Below are positions 17,950 through 26,592 of a stretch of DNA of 64,000 nucleotides, in pieces. Origin of the DNA: Embleya scabrispora (GTDB lineage Bacteria; Actinomycetota; Actinomycetes; Streptomycetales; Streptomycetaceae); NCBI RefSeq assembly GCF_002024165.1, contig NZ_MWQN01000001.1:372001-436000 (forward strand). Direction: 5' to 3'. A program made the position numbers and the translations under genes. Every line of letters begins with the position of its first letter. Positions within the stretch are counted from its first letter, which is position 1. The notes beneath the pieces are model-generated. The model was not told the DNA's origin. It saw only the letters and a list, made by a program, of their open reading frames with translations, and did no database searches.

Positions 17950-18534
17950 GTGGCCAGGACCAAGGAATTCGATCCCGACGCCGCCTTGCAGTCCGCGCTC
18001 GAACTGTTCTGGGAGCGCGGCTACGAGGCGACCTCCATGGCGGACCTCGTGGCGCGCCTGGGCATCGCCCGGGCGAGCATCTACGCGACGTTCGGCAACA
18101 AACACGACCTCTACCTCGCGGCTCTCGACCGCTACCGCGAGGCGCGCAATCCCGAGCTGTTCGAGGAGTTGTCCCGGCCCGGTCCGGTGTTGCCGGCCGT
18201 ACGGGCGCTGGTCGAGCGGTTCGCCCGCCAGGCGTCCGAGGAGCCGACCCGGCTGCGGGGTTGCTTCCTGACCAACACCGCCGCCGAACTGGGCGCGCAC
18301 GACCCGGGCGCGGCGCGGATCGTCGAGCACGGCTGGAGTCAGATGGAGACCAATCTGACCCTGGCGCTCACCCGGGCGAGGGCCCAGGGCGAGCTCGGCC
18401 CGGATCGGGATCCGCAGGCCCTGGCCCGCTTCCTGCTGGTGGTTCTCCAGGGGATGCGCGTGGTCGGCAAGGCCGGCCCCGACGCGCACCGCCTGCGCGA
18501 CGCGACCCGGCAGGCGCTGAGCCTGCTCGGCTGA
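17950..18534 (+). CDS. TetR/AcrR-family transcriptional regulator
   Basis: This 194-residue repressor-type regulator has the N-terminal HTH block ALELFWERGYEATSMADLVARLG...ASIYATFGNKHDLY and a C-terminal TetR_C_11-like domain containing RGCFLTNTAAELG. It resembles the regulators placed before SDR and efflux genes (YxaF/LmrA type). It precedes an MFS exporter and a short-chain dehydrogenase on the same strand. A 14-bp motif shared by its own promoter and the MFS promoter suggests it controls both units. Ligand unknown. Confidence 0.9.
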   Translation: MARTKEFDPDAALQSALELFWERGYEATSMADLVARLGIARASIYATFGNKHDLYLAALDRYREARNPELFEELSRPGPVLPAVRALVERFARQASEEPTRLRGCFLTNTAAELGAHDPGAARIVEHGWSQMETNLTLALTRARAQGELGPDRDPQALARFLLVVLQGMRVVGKAGPDAHRLRDATRQALSLLG

Positions 18535-18622
18535 TCCGGGCGGGGCGCGGGGAGTCCTGTCGGCCCCCGCCCGAGTCCTGCCCGCCGCCAGAACTCCGTC
18601 ATGCGCCGCACCCTGCTCTCAA

Positions 18623-18650
18623 TCAAGAACGATCGATCCGAAAATACTGT
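18623..18650 (+). promoter_or_regulatory. MFS/SDR promoter with TetR-site copy
   Basis: TCAAGAACGATCGA (18623-18636) matches the motif in the TetR promoter (TCAAGAAAGATCGG) at 12 of 14 positions. A TACTGT -10-like box follows at 18645-18650. The arrangement fits repression of the MFS-SDR operon by the TetR protein encoded just upstream. Confidence 0.55.
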
Positions 18651-18671
18651 CGGCAGTGAGGGGGACGCGAC

Positions 18672-20171
18672 ATGACGAGCACCGGGATCGGCACCGAACC
18701 CGACCGCGCGCTCGGCGGCTCGACCGACCGAGCGCCCGGCGCCGGGGGCGGCGGGGCCTCGGCCGCCGGGGCCTTCGCGCTGCTCGGCACCGTGCAGGCC
18801 ACGCTGATCTTCACGATCACCATCATCGGCGTGCCGCTGCCCGACATAGGCCGCGAGTTCGGTCTCGGTTCGGCCGATCTGGTGTTGCTCAGCGCCGCCT
18901 ACGGGCTGCCGTTCAGCGGGTTGTTGCTGTTCGGCGGGCGGCTCGCGGACCGGTACGGCGGGCGCCCGATGTTCACCGCCGGCCTGGTCGTCTTCGGTCT
19001 GACCTCGGCGGTCGCCGCGTTCGCGCCGGACTTCGCGGTTCTGGTCGCGGTGCGCTTCGGGCAGGGGCTCGGGGCGGCGCTCACCGCGCCCGCCGCGATG
19101 ACCGTGCTGCGCGCGGTACATCCCGAACCGATCGCGTACCGGCGGGCGATGGCGACCTGGGGCGGCCTGTCCGTCCTCGGCGCCGCCACCGGCAACCTGG
19201 CCTCGGGCGTGCTCACCACGTGGGTGTCCTGGCGCTGGATGTTCGCCGTACCGGTCGCCGTCGCCGCGCTCGGTCTGCTCCTCGCACCCTCGCGGCTGCC
19301 CCGCGCGTCCGCGCCGGCGTCGCGACGCCGCCCCGGCCTCGATCCGCTCGGCGCGGTCCTGGCCACGATCGGCATCACGCTCGCGGGCTACGGGCTGACC
19401 GTCACGGGCGACCACGCCTGGACGTCGACCGTCGTCCTCGCCCCGCTCGGCGCGGGCGTGGTCCTGCTCGCCGCGTTCCTCGCGGTGGAGCGCCGGGTGG
19501 CCGATCCGCTGCTGCCCCCGGGGTTCGTCCGGGATCGGCGTCGGATCCTCGGTCTGGTCGGGGTGTTGCTCGCGGCCACGAGCACGGGTTTGCTCAGCTT
19601 CCTGATCTCGCTCTACCTCCAGCAGCAACACGGCTGGTCACCGCTCGCGACGGCCGGCGCGTTCGTCCCGTTCACCCTCGCCCTGATCGGGGCGGGCCGG
19701 GCGGCCGGACCGCTGATCGGGCGGTACGGTCCGGTCCGCGCCACCGTGGCCGGGCTGGTCGTGGGCGCCGCCGGGTTGCTCCTGCTCGCCCGGATCGACC
19801 ATCCGAGCCGCTACGCCGTCGACCTGCTGCCGGGCCTGGTACTGCTCCCGATCGGCGCCGCGCTCGTCTTCGCGGGCACCGCCGTGCTGACCACCAGGGA
19901 CGTACCCGCCCACCGGGCGGGGCTGGCCGGCGGCGTCCTCAACACCGCGATGGAACTCGGCCCCACCGTCGGCCTGGCCGCGCTGATGTCGGTGGCCGCC
20001 ACGCGAACCGACCCGATCCGCGGCTATGCCTGGGCCTTCGGCACCGCCGGAGTCGCCTTTGTGCTGACCGCGGTGGCGGCGGCGGTCCTGGTCCGGGACG
20101 GGGGTCCGGACCGGGACCGAGACCGTGACCGGGACGGCGAGCAGGCCCGAATCCCCGACCGCGCACCGTAG
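18672..20171 (+). CDS. MFS drug-efflux transporter (DHA2/EmrB-QacA type)
   Basis: This 499-residue inner-membrane antiporter has about 14 hydrophobic segments. Motif A is GGRLADRYGGRPMF, and a motif C-like GAATGNLASG occurs later. The N-terminal 40 residues are soluble and Gly/Ala-rich, and the C-terminal tail is Asp/Arg repeats (DRDRDRDRDG). The ATG follows GAGGGGG. It sits 70 bp upstream of the SDR gene on the same strand, so the pair probably forms an operon for export and modification of a toxic compound under TetR control. Confidence 0.88.
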   Translation: MTSTGIGTEPDRALGGSTDRAPGAGGGGASAAGAFALLGTVQATLIFTITIIGVPLPDIGREFGLGSADLVLLSAAYGLPFSGLLLFGGRLADRYGGRPMFTAGLVVFGLTSAVAAFAPDFAVLVAVRFGQGLGAALTAPAAMTVLRAVHPEPIAYRRAMATWGGLSVLGAATGNLASGVLTTWVSWRWMFAVPVAVAALGLLLAPSRLPRASAPASRRRPGLDPLGAVLATIGITLAGYGLTVTGDHAWTSTVVLAPLGAGVVLLAAFLAVERRVADPLLPPGFVRDRRRILGLVGVLLAATSTGLLSFLISLYLQQQHGWSPLATAGAFVPFTLALIGAGRAAGPLIGRYGPVRATVAGLVVGAAGLLLLARIDHPSRYAVDLLPGLVLLPIGAALVFAGTAVLTTRDVPAHRAGLAGGVLNTAMELGPTVGLAALMSVAATRTDPIRGYAWAFGTAGVAFVLTAVAAAVLVRDGGPDRDRDRDRDGEQARIPDRAP

Positions 20172-20241
20172 TTCACCACCGAACCGACCATCCCCACCGA
20201 CCCACCGTCACCACACCACCACACACCTCGGGAGACACCCC

Positions 20242-21003
20242 ATGTCCGCACGTTTCACCGCCAAGACCGTCCTCGTCACCGGCGCCGGCTCGGGTGCCGG
20301 TCGGGCGATCGCGCTCGCCTTCGCCCGCGAGGGTGCCGCGGTCGTGGTCGCGGGCCGCGGCGCCGCGCCGCTGGAGGAGACCGTCCGGCTGATCGAGGCG
20401 GACGGCGGACGCGGTGCGGCCGTCACCGCCGACGTGACCGACGCGGCGAGCGTGGCCGCGCTCGTCGCCCGCACCGTCGAACTCTTCGGCGGCCTCGACG
20501 TCGCGGTCAACAACGCCGGCGCGATCGTCGGCGTGGGTCCGGTCGCCGACCTCGACGAGGCCGACTTCCGGGCCACCCTGGACATCAACGTGACCGGCAC
20601 GTGGTTGTCCATGAAGCACGAGATCGGCCACATGCGGGCCAACGGCGGCGGCGCGATCGTCAACATCGCGTCCAACCTCGGCGCGCACGGCCGGCTGGCC
20701 AACCTCGGCGCCTACGTCACGTCGAAGGCCGCGGTCAGCGCGCTCACCCGCAACGCCGCGCTGGACCACATCGGCGACGGCGTCCGGATCAACGCGGTCA
20801 GCCCCGGCCCGCTGGCCACCACGATGTCGCTGCGCAGCGGCGAGACCGAGGCCGAGCGGTCGGACCGGATGAAGGAGCAGAACCCGTCCGGCCGGGTCGG
20901 CGACCTCGCCGAGCTTGCCGCCGCCGTGCTGTACCTGGCCTCGGACGAGGCGGGCTTCGCGGTGGGCACCGACCTGGTCCTCGACGGCGGCGCCACCGCC
21001 TGA
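20242..21003 (+). CDS. Short-chain dehydrogenase/reductase (glucose 1-dehydrogenase/FabG type)
   Basis: This 253-residue NAD(P)-dependent oxidoreductase of the classical SDR family has cofactor motif TGAGSGAG, NNAG structural motif, catalytic Ser in NIASNLGA and YVTSK (YxxxK). The nucleotide-binding strand ends VVVAGRG. It should oxidise an alcohol or reduce a ketone, substrate unknown. GGGAG lies 8 bp before the ATG. It is the third gene of the TetR-MFS-SDR cluster. Confidence 0.9.
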   Translation: MSARFTAKTVLVTGAGSGAGRAIALAFAREGAAVVVAGRGAAPLEETVRLIEADGGRGAAVTADVTDAASVAALVARTVELFGGLDVAVNNAGAIVGVGPVADLDEADFRATLDINVTGTWLSMKHEIGHMRANGGGAIVNIASNLGAHGRLANLGAYVTSKAAVSALTRNAALDHIGDGVRINAVSPGPLATTMSLRSGETEAERSDRMKEQNPSGRVGDLAELAAAVLYLASDEAGFAVGTDLVLDGGATA

Positions 21004-21097
21004 CCGGCGGAGTTGCCCCACCCCCCGGCCCGGCCGCCGTCCTTCGACGTGCGCCCGGGCCGGCTCGGCGCGGTGACGCCCGACGATCGCGCCGGGT

Positions 21098-21718
21098 TCA
21101 GGCCGGGGAGGTCGGGATCACCAGTTCCAGACTCGCGGGGATCGCCGCGAAGGCCCGCTCCAGATGCCCGGCCAGCCCCGGCCCGGCGCCCCGCGCGGTC
21201 CACTCCCGCTGCGCCCAGTGCCACGCCGCGAGCATCGTGTCGAGCGGCAGATGCAACAGGATCCGGTCCGGCGCGCCCGGACCGAGCCGGTCGGCGAGCG
21301 TATCCACCACCGCATCGGTGGTGTCCGCGCAGAACCGCAGGCTGAGCGCGTTCAGCGCGGGGGTGGCGTCGGCGATCCGCCGACTGGCGGCGAAACGGTC
21401 CGCCCAGTCCGCCGGCATGGCTCCGAGGGTCTCCGTCAGGGCGTCCTGATAGATCGTCAGGACACGTCCGGCCAACGGGCGTTCGGCCAGGTCGACGAGA
21501 TAGGCGGTCCACAGCTCGCGCTCGGGGGCGAGGGCCACGTCCTCCTTGGACGCGAAGGTGCGAAAGAACGTGCGCTTGGAGACCTCCACCGCGCCGACGA
21601 TCTCGTCGAGCGTCGTCGCGTCGAAGCCCTTGGTCGTGAACAACTCCAGGGCGGCCGCGGCCAACGCCTGCCGCGTGCGCAGCTTCTTGCGTTCCCGCAG
21701 CGGCAGTTCGGTGGTCAT
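21098..21718 (-). CDS. TetR/AcrR-family transcriptional regulator
   Basis: This 206-residue regulator opens with [19 protein letters not shown] and the HTH block [38 protein letters not shown]. The C-terminal ligand domain is all-helical. It diverges from a zinc-independent MDR oxidoreductase gene 132 bp away. The perfect palindrome between them (21773-21787) is its likely operator, so it probably represses that oxidoreductase. Confidence 0.9.
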   Translation of the reverse strand: MTTELPLRERKKLRTRQALAAAALELFTTKGFDATTLDEIVGAVEVSKRTFFRTFASKEDVALAPERELWTAYLVDLAERPLAGRVLTIYQDALTETLGAMPADWADRFAASRRIADATPALNALSLRFCADTTDAVVDTLADRLGPGAPDRILLHLPLDTMLAAWHWAQREWTARGAGPGLAGHLERAFAAIPASLELVIPTSPA

Positions 21719-21772
21719 GATCCCACTCTACCCACACGTGCCCATCAGCCGCCAAAGCCCCTTGTAAGCAAA

Positions 21773-21787
21773 TGCCACTCAGTGGCA
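21773..21787. promoter_or_regulatory. TetR operator between TetR and MDR oxidoreductase genes
   Basis: TGCCACT-C-AGTGGCA is a perfect 15-bp palindrome, 55 bp from the TetR start and 64 bp from the oxidoreductase start. Short perfect palindromes of this size are typical TetR sites. Confidence 0.65.
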
Positions 21788-21850
21788 CAGTGGTCGCGGC
21801 GAGCCCCACACTCGGGCTCGACAATCCAGCCGCACCAGCCCGGAGCTCCC

Positions 21851-22801
21851 ATGCGTGCCCTTGTCATCGACCACGCCGTCGCGTCCCACCTCACCCTCGC
21901 CGAGGTGCCCGACCCCGATCCCGCGCCGGACGAGGCACTGGTCCGGGTCCGGGCGATCTCGATCAACGCGGGTGAGGTGCACTTCGCGGTGCCGTCCGGG
22001 GCGAACGGCACGATCCCCGGCTGGGACGCGGCCGGCGTCGTGGAGCGCGCCGCCGCGGACGGGTCGGGCCCCCCGGCGGGCACCCCCGTGACCACGCTCG
22101 GCGGGGACGGCGCCTGGGCCGAACTGCGTGCCGTGCCGACCCGGCAGCTGGGCGTGGTGCCCGCCGGCCTGCCCATGGCATCGGCCGCGGCACTGCCCGT
22201 GGCGGCCCTGTCCGCCCTGCGCGCCCTGCGTCGGATCGGCCCGATCCTGGGTCGGCGCGTGCTGATCACCGGCGCGGGCGGCGGGGTGGGCCGGTTCGCC
22301 GTACAACTGGCCGCGCGCGGCGGCGCCGAGGTGGTCGCGGCCACCGGGGATCCCGCCCGGGTCGACGAACTGCGGGCGCTGGGCGCGACCGAGGTGCTGA
22401 CGGACGGCCCGCCGTACGAAACCGCCCCCGTGTTCGGCGTCCTGGACAACGTCGGCGGCCCGCATCTGCCCGCCGCCCACGACCTGTTGGCCCCCGGCGG
22501 CACGCTCGTCGCACTCGGCCATTCCGCGGGCGTGGGCGAGCGGTTCGCGTTCGGCGCGCTGTTCGGCGACGCGGGCCGGCACAACCGCTCGATCGTCACC
22601 TATTTCCTGCTCGACGACCTGGCGGGCATCGACACCGACCTCACCTGGCTCGCCACCCGAACCGCGCACGGCGACCTCGACCCACAGATCGCGTGGCGCG
22701 GCTCGTGGACCGACATCGCCGAAGCCGCCGCCCTGCTGAGCGACCGCAAACTCGGCGGCAAGGCGGTGTTGACCGTCACCGACGACCCGACGAAGGCGTG
22801 A
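21851..22801 (+). CDS. MDR-superfamily quinone oxidoreductase/alcohol dehydrogenase-like protein
   Basis: This 316-residue NADPH-dependent oxidoreductase has an N-terminal GroES-like domain ([24 protein letters not shown]) and a Rossmann domain with [23 protein letters not shown]. Structural and catalytic zinc ligands are absent, so it belongs to the quinone oxidoreductase (zeta-crystallin/QOR) group. It should reduce quinones or enones. It is divergent from a TetR gene with a palindromic operator between, which suggests induction by an electrophilic substrate. Confidence 0.85.
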   Translation: MRALVIDHAVASHLTLAEVPDPDPAPDEALVRVRAISINAGEVHFAVPSGANGTIPGWDAAGVVERAAADGSGPPAGTPVTTLGGDGAWAELRAVPTRQLGVVPAGLPMASAAALPVAALSALRALRRIGPILGRRVLITGAGGGVGRFAVQLAARGGAEVVAATGDPARVDELRALGATEVLTDGPPYETAPVFGVLDNVGGPHLPAAHDLLAPGGTLVALGHSAGVGERFAFGALFGDAGRHNRSIVTYFLLDDLAGIDTDLTWLATRTAHGDLDPQIAWRGSWTDIAEAAALLSDRKLGGKAVLTVTDDPTKA

Positions 22802-22825
22802 ACAGCCGCACATCGAGCGGCCCCC

Positions 22826-22863
22826 GCCCGGGCGAAACGAACCGTGTGGTCCTTTGCCCGGGC
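22826..22863. terminator. Hairpin between convergent genes
   Basis: GCCCGGGC (22826-22833) and GCCCGGGC (22856-22863) pair, extended inward by AAA/TTT with one bulged base. It lies between the oxidoreductase and hydrolase stops and could serve both. Confidence 0.5.
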
Positions 22864-22891
22864 AGGGCCCACTCCCGTCCCGGTCGGGCCG

Positions 22892-23704
22892 CTACGCCAC
22901 GTCCAGGACCTCGAACAACGCGTCGGCGAATTCGTCCGGCCGCATGATGTGGCCCACGTGGTCGGCCGGGAATTCGGCGAGGGAGAGATCCAGGCGCTCG
23001 GCGAGCACCGCGGCGGTGCGGTACAGCGGGGTGTGTGCTCCCTCGTCGCCGGCCACCAGGCGCAGCGGCGCGCCGCGCAGTGCGGCGAGGTCGGGTTCGT
23101 AACGGCTGAAGGACCGTATTTCGTAGGCCAGGTTGAAGTCCACGTTGGCGAACACCCGGTCGAGCATCTCGCGCGCCGAGTCGGACAGTTCGGCCGGCTC
23201 CACGGTCGGGACGGACACGTCGAACAGCCGGATCAACTCCTCCGTCGCGGCCTCCCGTCCGCTGCGCAGGAAGAGGTCGTGGATCTCGTCGAAGGTCTCG
23301 CGCCAGTACTTCGCATCGGGCAGCACGCCCGGCAGGAACGGCTCGTGGGCGACCAACAGGCGGACCTGTCGGGGGTGTCGGGCCAGCAGATCGAGCCCGA
23401 TCGTGGCCCCGGTCCCGTTGCCGAAGACGGTCGCCGGTTCGTCGGTGAGGGCGGCAAGGAGGCGGTGCGCGTCGTCGGCGTGCTCCTCGATCCGCTGCTC
23501 GGTGGGCGGTTCGGTGAGTCGGCTGTGCGAGTTGCCGCGCCGGTCGTAGGTGACGACGGTGTGATGGGCCGCGAGTCGTTCGGCCAGGGTCGTGTACAGG
23601 CCGGTGTCGGCATTGCCGCCGCTGATCAGCAGCAGCACGGGGCCCGACCCGTGCACCTGGTAGTACAACTCGGCCCCGGGTACGGCCAGGGTGGCGGAAT
23701 CCAT
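22892..23704 (-). CDS. Alpha/beta hydrolase-fold protein lacking the serine nucleophile
   Basis: This 270-residue protein has the hydrolase fold: ELYYQVHGSGPVLLLISGG (oxyanion strand), TYDRRGNSHS, and C-terminal LRLVAGDEGAHTP (acid) and DHVGHIMRP (His). The nucleophile elbow reads FGNGTGA, where homologues have G-x-S-x-G, so serine is replaced by glycine. It may be non-catalytic, bind a ligand, or act by another mechanism. It lies 27 bp downstream of an XRE/MmyB-type regulator on the same strand, and the two are probably cotranscribed. Confidence 0.82.
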   Translation of the reverse strand: MDSATLAVPGAELYYQVHGSGPVLLLISGGNADTGLYTTLAERLAAHHTVVTYDRRGNSHSRLTEPPTEQRIEEHADDAHRLLAALTDEPATVFGNGTGATIGLDLLARHPRQVRLLVAHEPFLPGVLPDAKYWRETFDEIHDLFLRSGREAATEELIRLFDVSVPTVEPAELSDSAREMLDRVFANVDFNLAYEIRSFSRYEPDLAALRGAPLRLVAGDEGAHTPLYRTAAVLAERLDLSLAEFPADHVGHIMRPDEFADALFEVLDVA

Positions 23705-23731
23705 GAGTTTCTGCCTTCCCGTCGGAAGTCG

Positions 23732-24595
23732 CTACTCCTCCACGCTACGGACCCCGAGGACGTCGTGTCCGCCGAATCCGGCTTCCGTTCCCGCCCGGCC
23801 GGCCATGTGCGCGATCGTCTCGGCGTCGACGGGCGTGCCCACCAGCACGGTCGCGTCCGGCGCCGCCGCGGGGGTCAGCAGGGACACCGCGAACCGCGGC
23901 GACACGCCTCGCATCGGCCGGGTCGCCACCGTCCTGGGCGCGAACACCGCGACCGCCCGGCACTGCCACCACGCCGCCAAGTCGGGCCGTGCCAACCGCA
24001 GTTCGGCGGCGATCTCGACGCCGCGCGGGTGGTCGGCGCGGGTGCGCAGGTGGCGCACCAGGTCGAGGGCGATCGCCTCGTGCGCGGGGAAGTGCGCACG
24101 GTACGCGGGGTCGGTCAGCAACATCGACAGCAGGTTGCGGCGCTCGGCCGGCACCTCGGCCGGGTCCGGCGCGATCACCCGCCAGGCGTGGTTCCAGGCC
24201 ACCAGGTCCATCGCGGGATCCAACACCAGGGCCGGGCTGATCGGCCAGCCATCGACCAGCGCCCGCAGTGCGTCGACCGGCATCGGGCCCGACGCGGCCG
24301 GTACGTGGAAGCCGGCCAGTTCCAGGAGGTGCCGGTGGGCGTCGGCGTCCAGGCGCAGCGTGCGCGCGACCGCTTCGAGCACCTGCCGCGAGGTGTCCAC
24401 CCGGCCCTGCTCCAGCCACGTGTACCAGGCCACACCCACCCCGGACAGCGCGGCGACCTCCTCGCGGCGCAGCCCGGGGGTGCGGCGGCGCGGCGAGCGG
24501 GGCAGCCCGATGTCCTCGGGGGCGAGCAGTTCGCGATGCGCGCGCAGGAACGCGCCCAACTCGTGCCGGTGGTCGTGCTCGTCGCGAATGCCCAT
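23732..24595 (-). CDS. XRE-family regulator with MmyB-like ligand-binding domain
   Basis: This 287-residue regulator has an N-terminal XRE helix-turn-helix (TPGLRREEVAALSGVGVAWYTWLEQGR) and a C-terminal MmyB-type PAS-like domain (ALVLDPAMDLVAWNHAWRV, RRNLLSMLL). In MmyB-type proteins this domain binds a fatty acid or similar ligand. TAGGCT (24607-24602) ends 6 bp before the ATG, pointing to a leaderless transcript. It probably controls the hydrolase gene that follows on the same strand. Confidence 0.88.
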   Translation of the reverse strand: MGIRDEHDHRHELGAFLRAHRELLAPEDIGLPRSPRRRTPGLRREEVAALSGVGVAWYTWLEQGRVDTSRQVLEAVARTLRLDADAHRHLLELAGFHVPAASGPMPVDALRALVDGWPISPALVLDPAMDLVAWNHAWRVIAPDPAEVPAERRNLLSMLLTDPAYRAHFPAHEAIALDLVRHLRTRADHPRGVEIAAELRLARPDLAAWWQCRAVAVFAPRTVATRPMRGVSPRFAVSLLTPAAAPDATVLVGTPVDAETIAHMAGRAGTEAGFGGHDVLGVRSVEE

Positions 24596-24740
24596 CGGCC
24601 CAGCCTATGACCGCCGCTCACCGTATGAGCCGGAGCCTGGCTCGACGCCGGCGGCGGGGCGAGGGTGGCGGATGTACCGACGAACACCGCCGGCGGCGCC
24701 GCCGAGGGCCGCCGGCCGGCCGCAAAGGAACCCGTTCCCG

Positions 24741-25217
24741 ATGACCGAGACACCCGTCACCACTCCCGCATGGGCCCAGGGCGCGCCCACCGACCCCGCC
24801 GCGGACATCATGTGGCGCCGCAGCAACGACTCGTCCACGCTTGCCACACCCCGCGCTTTCATTCGCGTGTTCGTCGAGCCCGGTGGCCTGGAGGCGGCCG
24901 CCGGGTTCTACGAGGAGCTCCAGGGTGTGGAGCGCGACATGTGGTTCACCTTCCGCGAGTTCGGCATCGCCCTCGCCGCGGTGGGCGGCTTCCTGCTGAT
25001 CGAGGGCGAGCCGGCCACGGTGGAGCGGTTCCGATCCACCACCGGCACGCTCCTGGTGCCCGAACTGGCGCCCTACCTCGACCGCCTGGCCTCGGCCGGG
25101 GCCGAGATCACCGAGCCGCCGCGCCGCGTCCCGACCGGATCCGGGTTCACCGCGCGGCATGCCGACGGCACCGTGGTGGAGTACGTCGAGCACCGCCCGA
25201 CGGCGGAAGGCCGCTGA
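24741..25217 (+). CDS. VOC-superfamily (glyoxalase/dioxygenase-like) protein
   Basis: This 158-residue protein contains a VOC-like beta-alpha-beta arrangement: TPRAFIRVFVEPGGLEAAAGFYEELQG, then IALAAVGGFLLIEG, and C-terminal RHADGTVVEYVEH with a possible metal Glu. Only one full VOC module is present after a 35-residue tail-like N-terminus, so the active form would be a dimer. It is divergent from the XRE regulator. Reaction and substrate cannot be told from sequence. Confidence 0.75.
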   Translation: MTETPVTTPAWAQGAPTDPAADIMWRRSNDSSTLATPRAFIRVFVEPGGLEAAAGFYEELQGVERDMWFTFREFGIALAAVGGFLLIEGEPATVERFRSTTGTLLVPELAPYLDRLASAGAEITEPPRRVPTGSGFTARHADGTVVEYVEHRPTAEGR

Positions 25218-25225
25218 CGCGTCCG

Positions 25226-25759
25226 CTAGCCGGTGTGCGCGGCGCGGTCGCCGAGCACCCGCTCGCACTCGTCCCGGGCGGCGGTGCTGAGCAGGGGGCG
25301 AAAGCCCGCCAGCAGGTCCCGGAGGCCCGCGCCGTAGCGGTCGCGGGCCTCCGGACTGACCCGGACGATGTCGAGTTCGTTGGCCGCGGTCAGTTCGGCG
25401 AAGTCGCGGCGTTCGGTCTCGGCGGGCAGGTAGGTCCGGCCGGTGAAGCGGTCCCGGAAGGGGCCGTCGACCAGGGTGGGATAGGTGGCGGCCCGGTCGC
25501 AGCCGGCGTAGAAGTAGACGATGCGCTCGGCGTCCACGCCGATCCGGCCGGCCAGTTCCGCGCGGCGGTCCAGCGGGAGCAACCGGGGGGCGAAGCCGTC
25601 CGTGCCGTAGAACGCGTGACACAGGCCGGCCGTACGCAGTTCCGGTCGCGCGCCCCAGGAGTCGAGCAGCGCCTCGACCCGGGTCAGGTGGGCCAGCAGG
25701 GTTCCGCCGGGATGTTCGATGCGGTCCGCGCCGAGCATCCGGATGTAGTCGACGATCAT
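25226..25759 (-). CDS. HD-like hypothetical protein (possibly the DUF6817 family)
   Basis: This 177-residue protein has an N-terminal helix pattern with spaced histidines, HPGGTLLAHLTRVEALL and AGLCHAFYGTDGF, that resembles the metal site of HD-domain phosphohydrolases. The second half is helical with YFYAGCDRA. ATG at 25759 is chosen for AAGGGG at 5 bp spacing; a GTG two codons upstream is possible. A perfect palindrome lies 76 bp upstream. It is convergent with the VOC gene, 8 bp apart. Function not known. Confidence 0.65.
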   Translation of the reverse strand: MIVDYIRMLGADRIEHPGGTLLAHLTRVEALLDSWGARPELRTAGLCHAFYGTDGFAPRLLPLDRRAELAGRIGVDAERIVYFYAGCDRAATYPTLVDGPFRDRFTGRTYLPAETERRDFAELTAANELDIVRVSPEARDRYGAGLRDLLAGFRPLLSTAARDECERVLGDRAAHTG

Positions 25760-25834
25760 GTGCACCCCTTGCCATGTAATGGGTCGGCGCCGGCTGTCCG
25801 GTGGCCGCCCGATGACGTCGGGGAAACGATAGCG

Positions 25835-25849
25835 CTGACGGACCGTCAG
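25835..25849. promoter_or_regulatory. Perfect palindrome, candidate TetR-type operator
   Basis: CTGACGG-A-CCGTCAG is a perfect 15-bp palindrome, 76-90 bp upstream of the HD-like gene and 158 bp upstream of the divergent hypothetical gene at 26007. No regulator gene is adjacent, so the binder is encoded elsewhere. Confidence 0.5.
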
Positions 25850-26006
25850 ATCACAGCACCTCGGTCATACACCTTGCGAGGGAGCGCCCGGGCCGCGTCC
25901 CACGACCCCACGAACGATCGACCTGCCGGGAATGCCTGCGCGGGCGTGCGCTTTGTGGATAGGGATGGATCGCAAGCGGTAACGAACGAGTACGGAGATC
26001 TGCATC

Positions 26007-26552
26007 GTGGGACCCGATCAGTTCTGTCTGGTGTTGTTGCGGCGCATGGGCGATTACCAGCCCGATCTGGTCGCCGACGCCATCCGCGAGTTGGAGTTCA
26101 CCCGGACCCGGATGCGCGAGGTGAACGCGCAATGGCAGCGCATGGTGCGCAGCCGGGCGATCGGCGGCCCCGGGCGCGCCTATCGGGCCGCACTGGGCGA
26201 ACCGCACGGGCGCACCCAACGCGCGATCGGGGATCTCACCGCCGAGGCGCGGTGGTGGACGTTGCCGCTGTGGCCGGAGCTGCGTTTCGAGGTCCTGACC
26301 GGCCCCGACGGACGGGTCTGGCAGGAGTGGCTGGTCCGCGCCGATCCGACCACGACCCCGCCCGCCGAGACGGTGGCGGACCTGCGCCCCTGGCACTTCG
26401 TGGTCGCCGACGTCGCCGCGGCCTTCCCGACCCTGCGCCACACCGAGGGCTCCGCCCCCGGTCGCTGGGCGAGCGTGGTCACCGAGAACGGCATCGAGCA
26501 CCGCGTCGACTTCACCTGGGGCCTGCTCCAGAACGTCACCCGCCTCGACTGA
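26007..26552 (+). CDS. Hypothetical protein, unknown function
   Basis: This 181-residue soluble protein starts at GTG 26007 with GGAG nine bases upstream. It has an N-terminal helix with many charged residues (IRELEFTRTRMREVNAQWQRMVRSR) and then a Trp-rich mixed region (ARWWTLPLWPELRFEVL, VWQEWLVRADPTTTPP, LRPWHFVVADV). No signal peptide, membrane segment or catalytic motif is evident. Codon pattern is normal for the window, so it is likely real. Confidence 0.6.
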   Translation: MGPDQFCLVLLRRMGDYQPDLVADAIRELEFTRTRMREVNAQWQRMVRSRAIGGPGRAYRAALGEPHGRTQRAIGDLTAEARWWTLPLWPELRFEVLTGPDGRVWQEWLVRADPTTTPPAETVADLRPWHFVVADVAAAFPTLRHTEGSAPGRWASVVTENGIEHRVDFTWGLLQNVTRLD

Positions 26553-26592
26553 GCGGACGCACGGCACGCCGGCGGCGCGCACCGCCCCCGCG

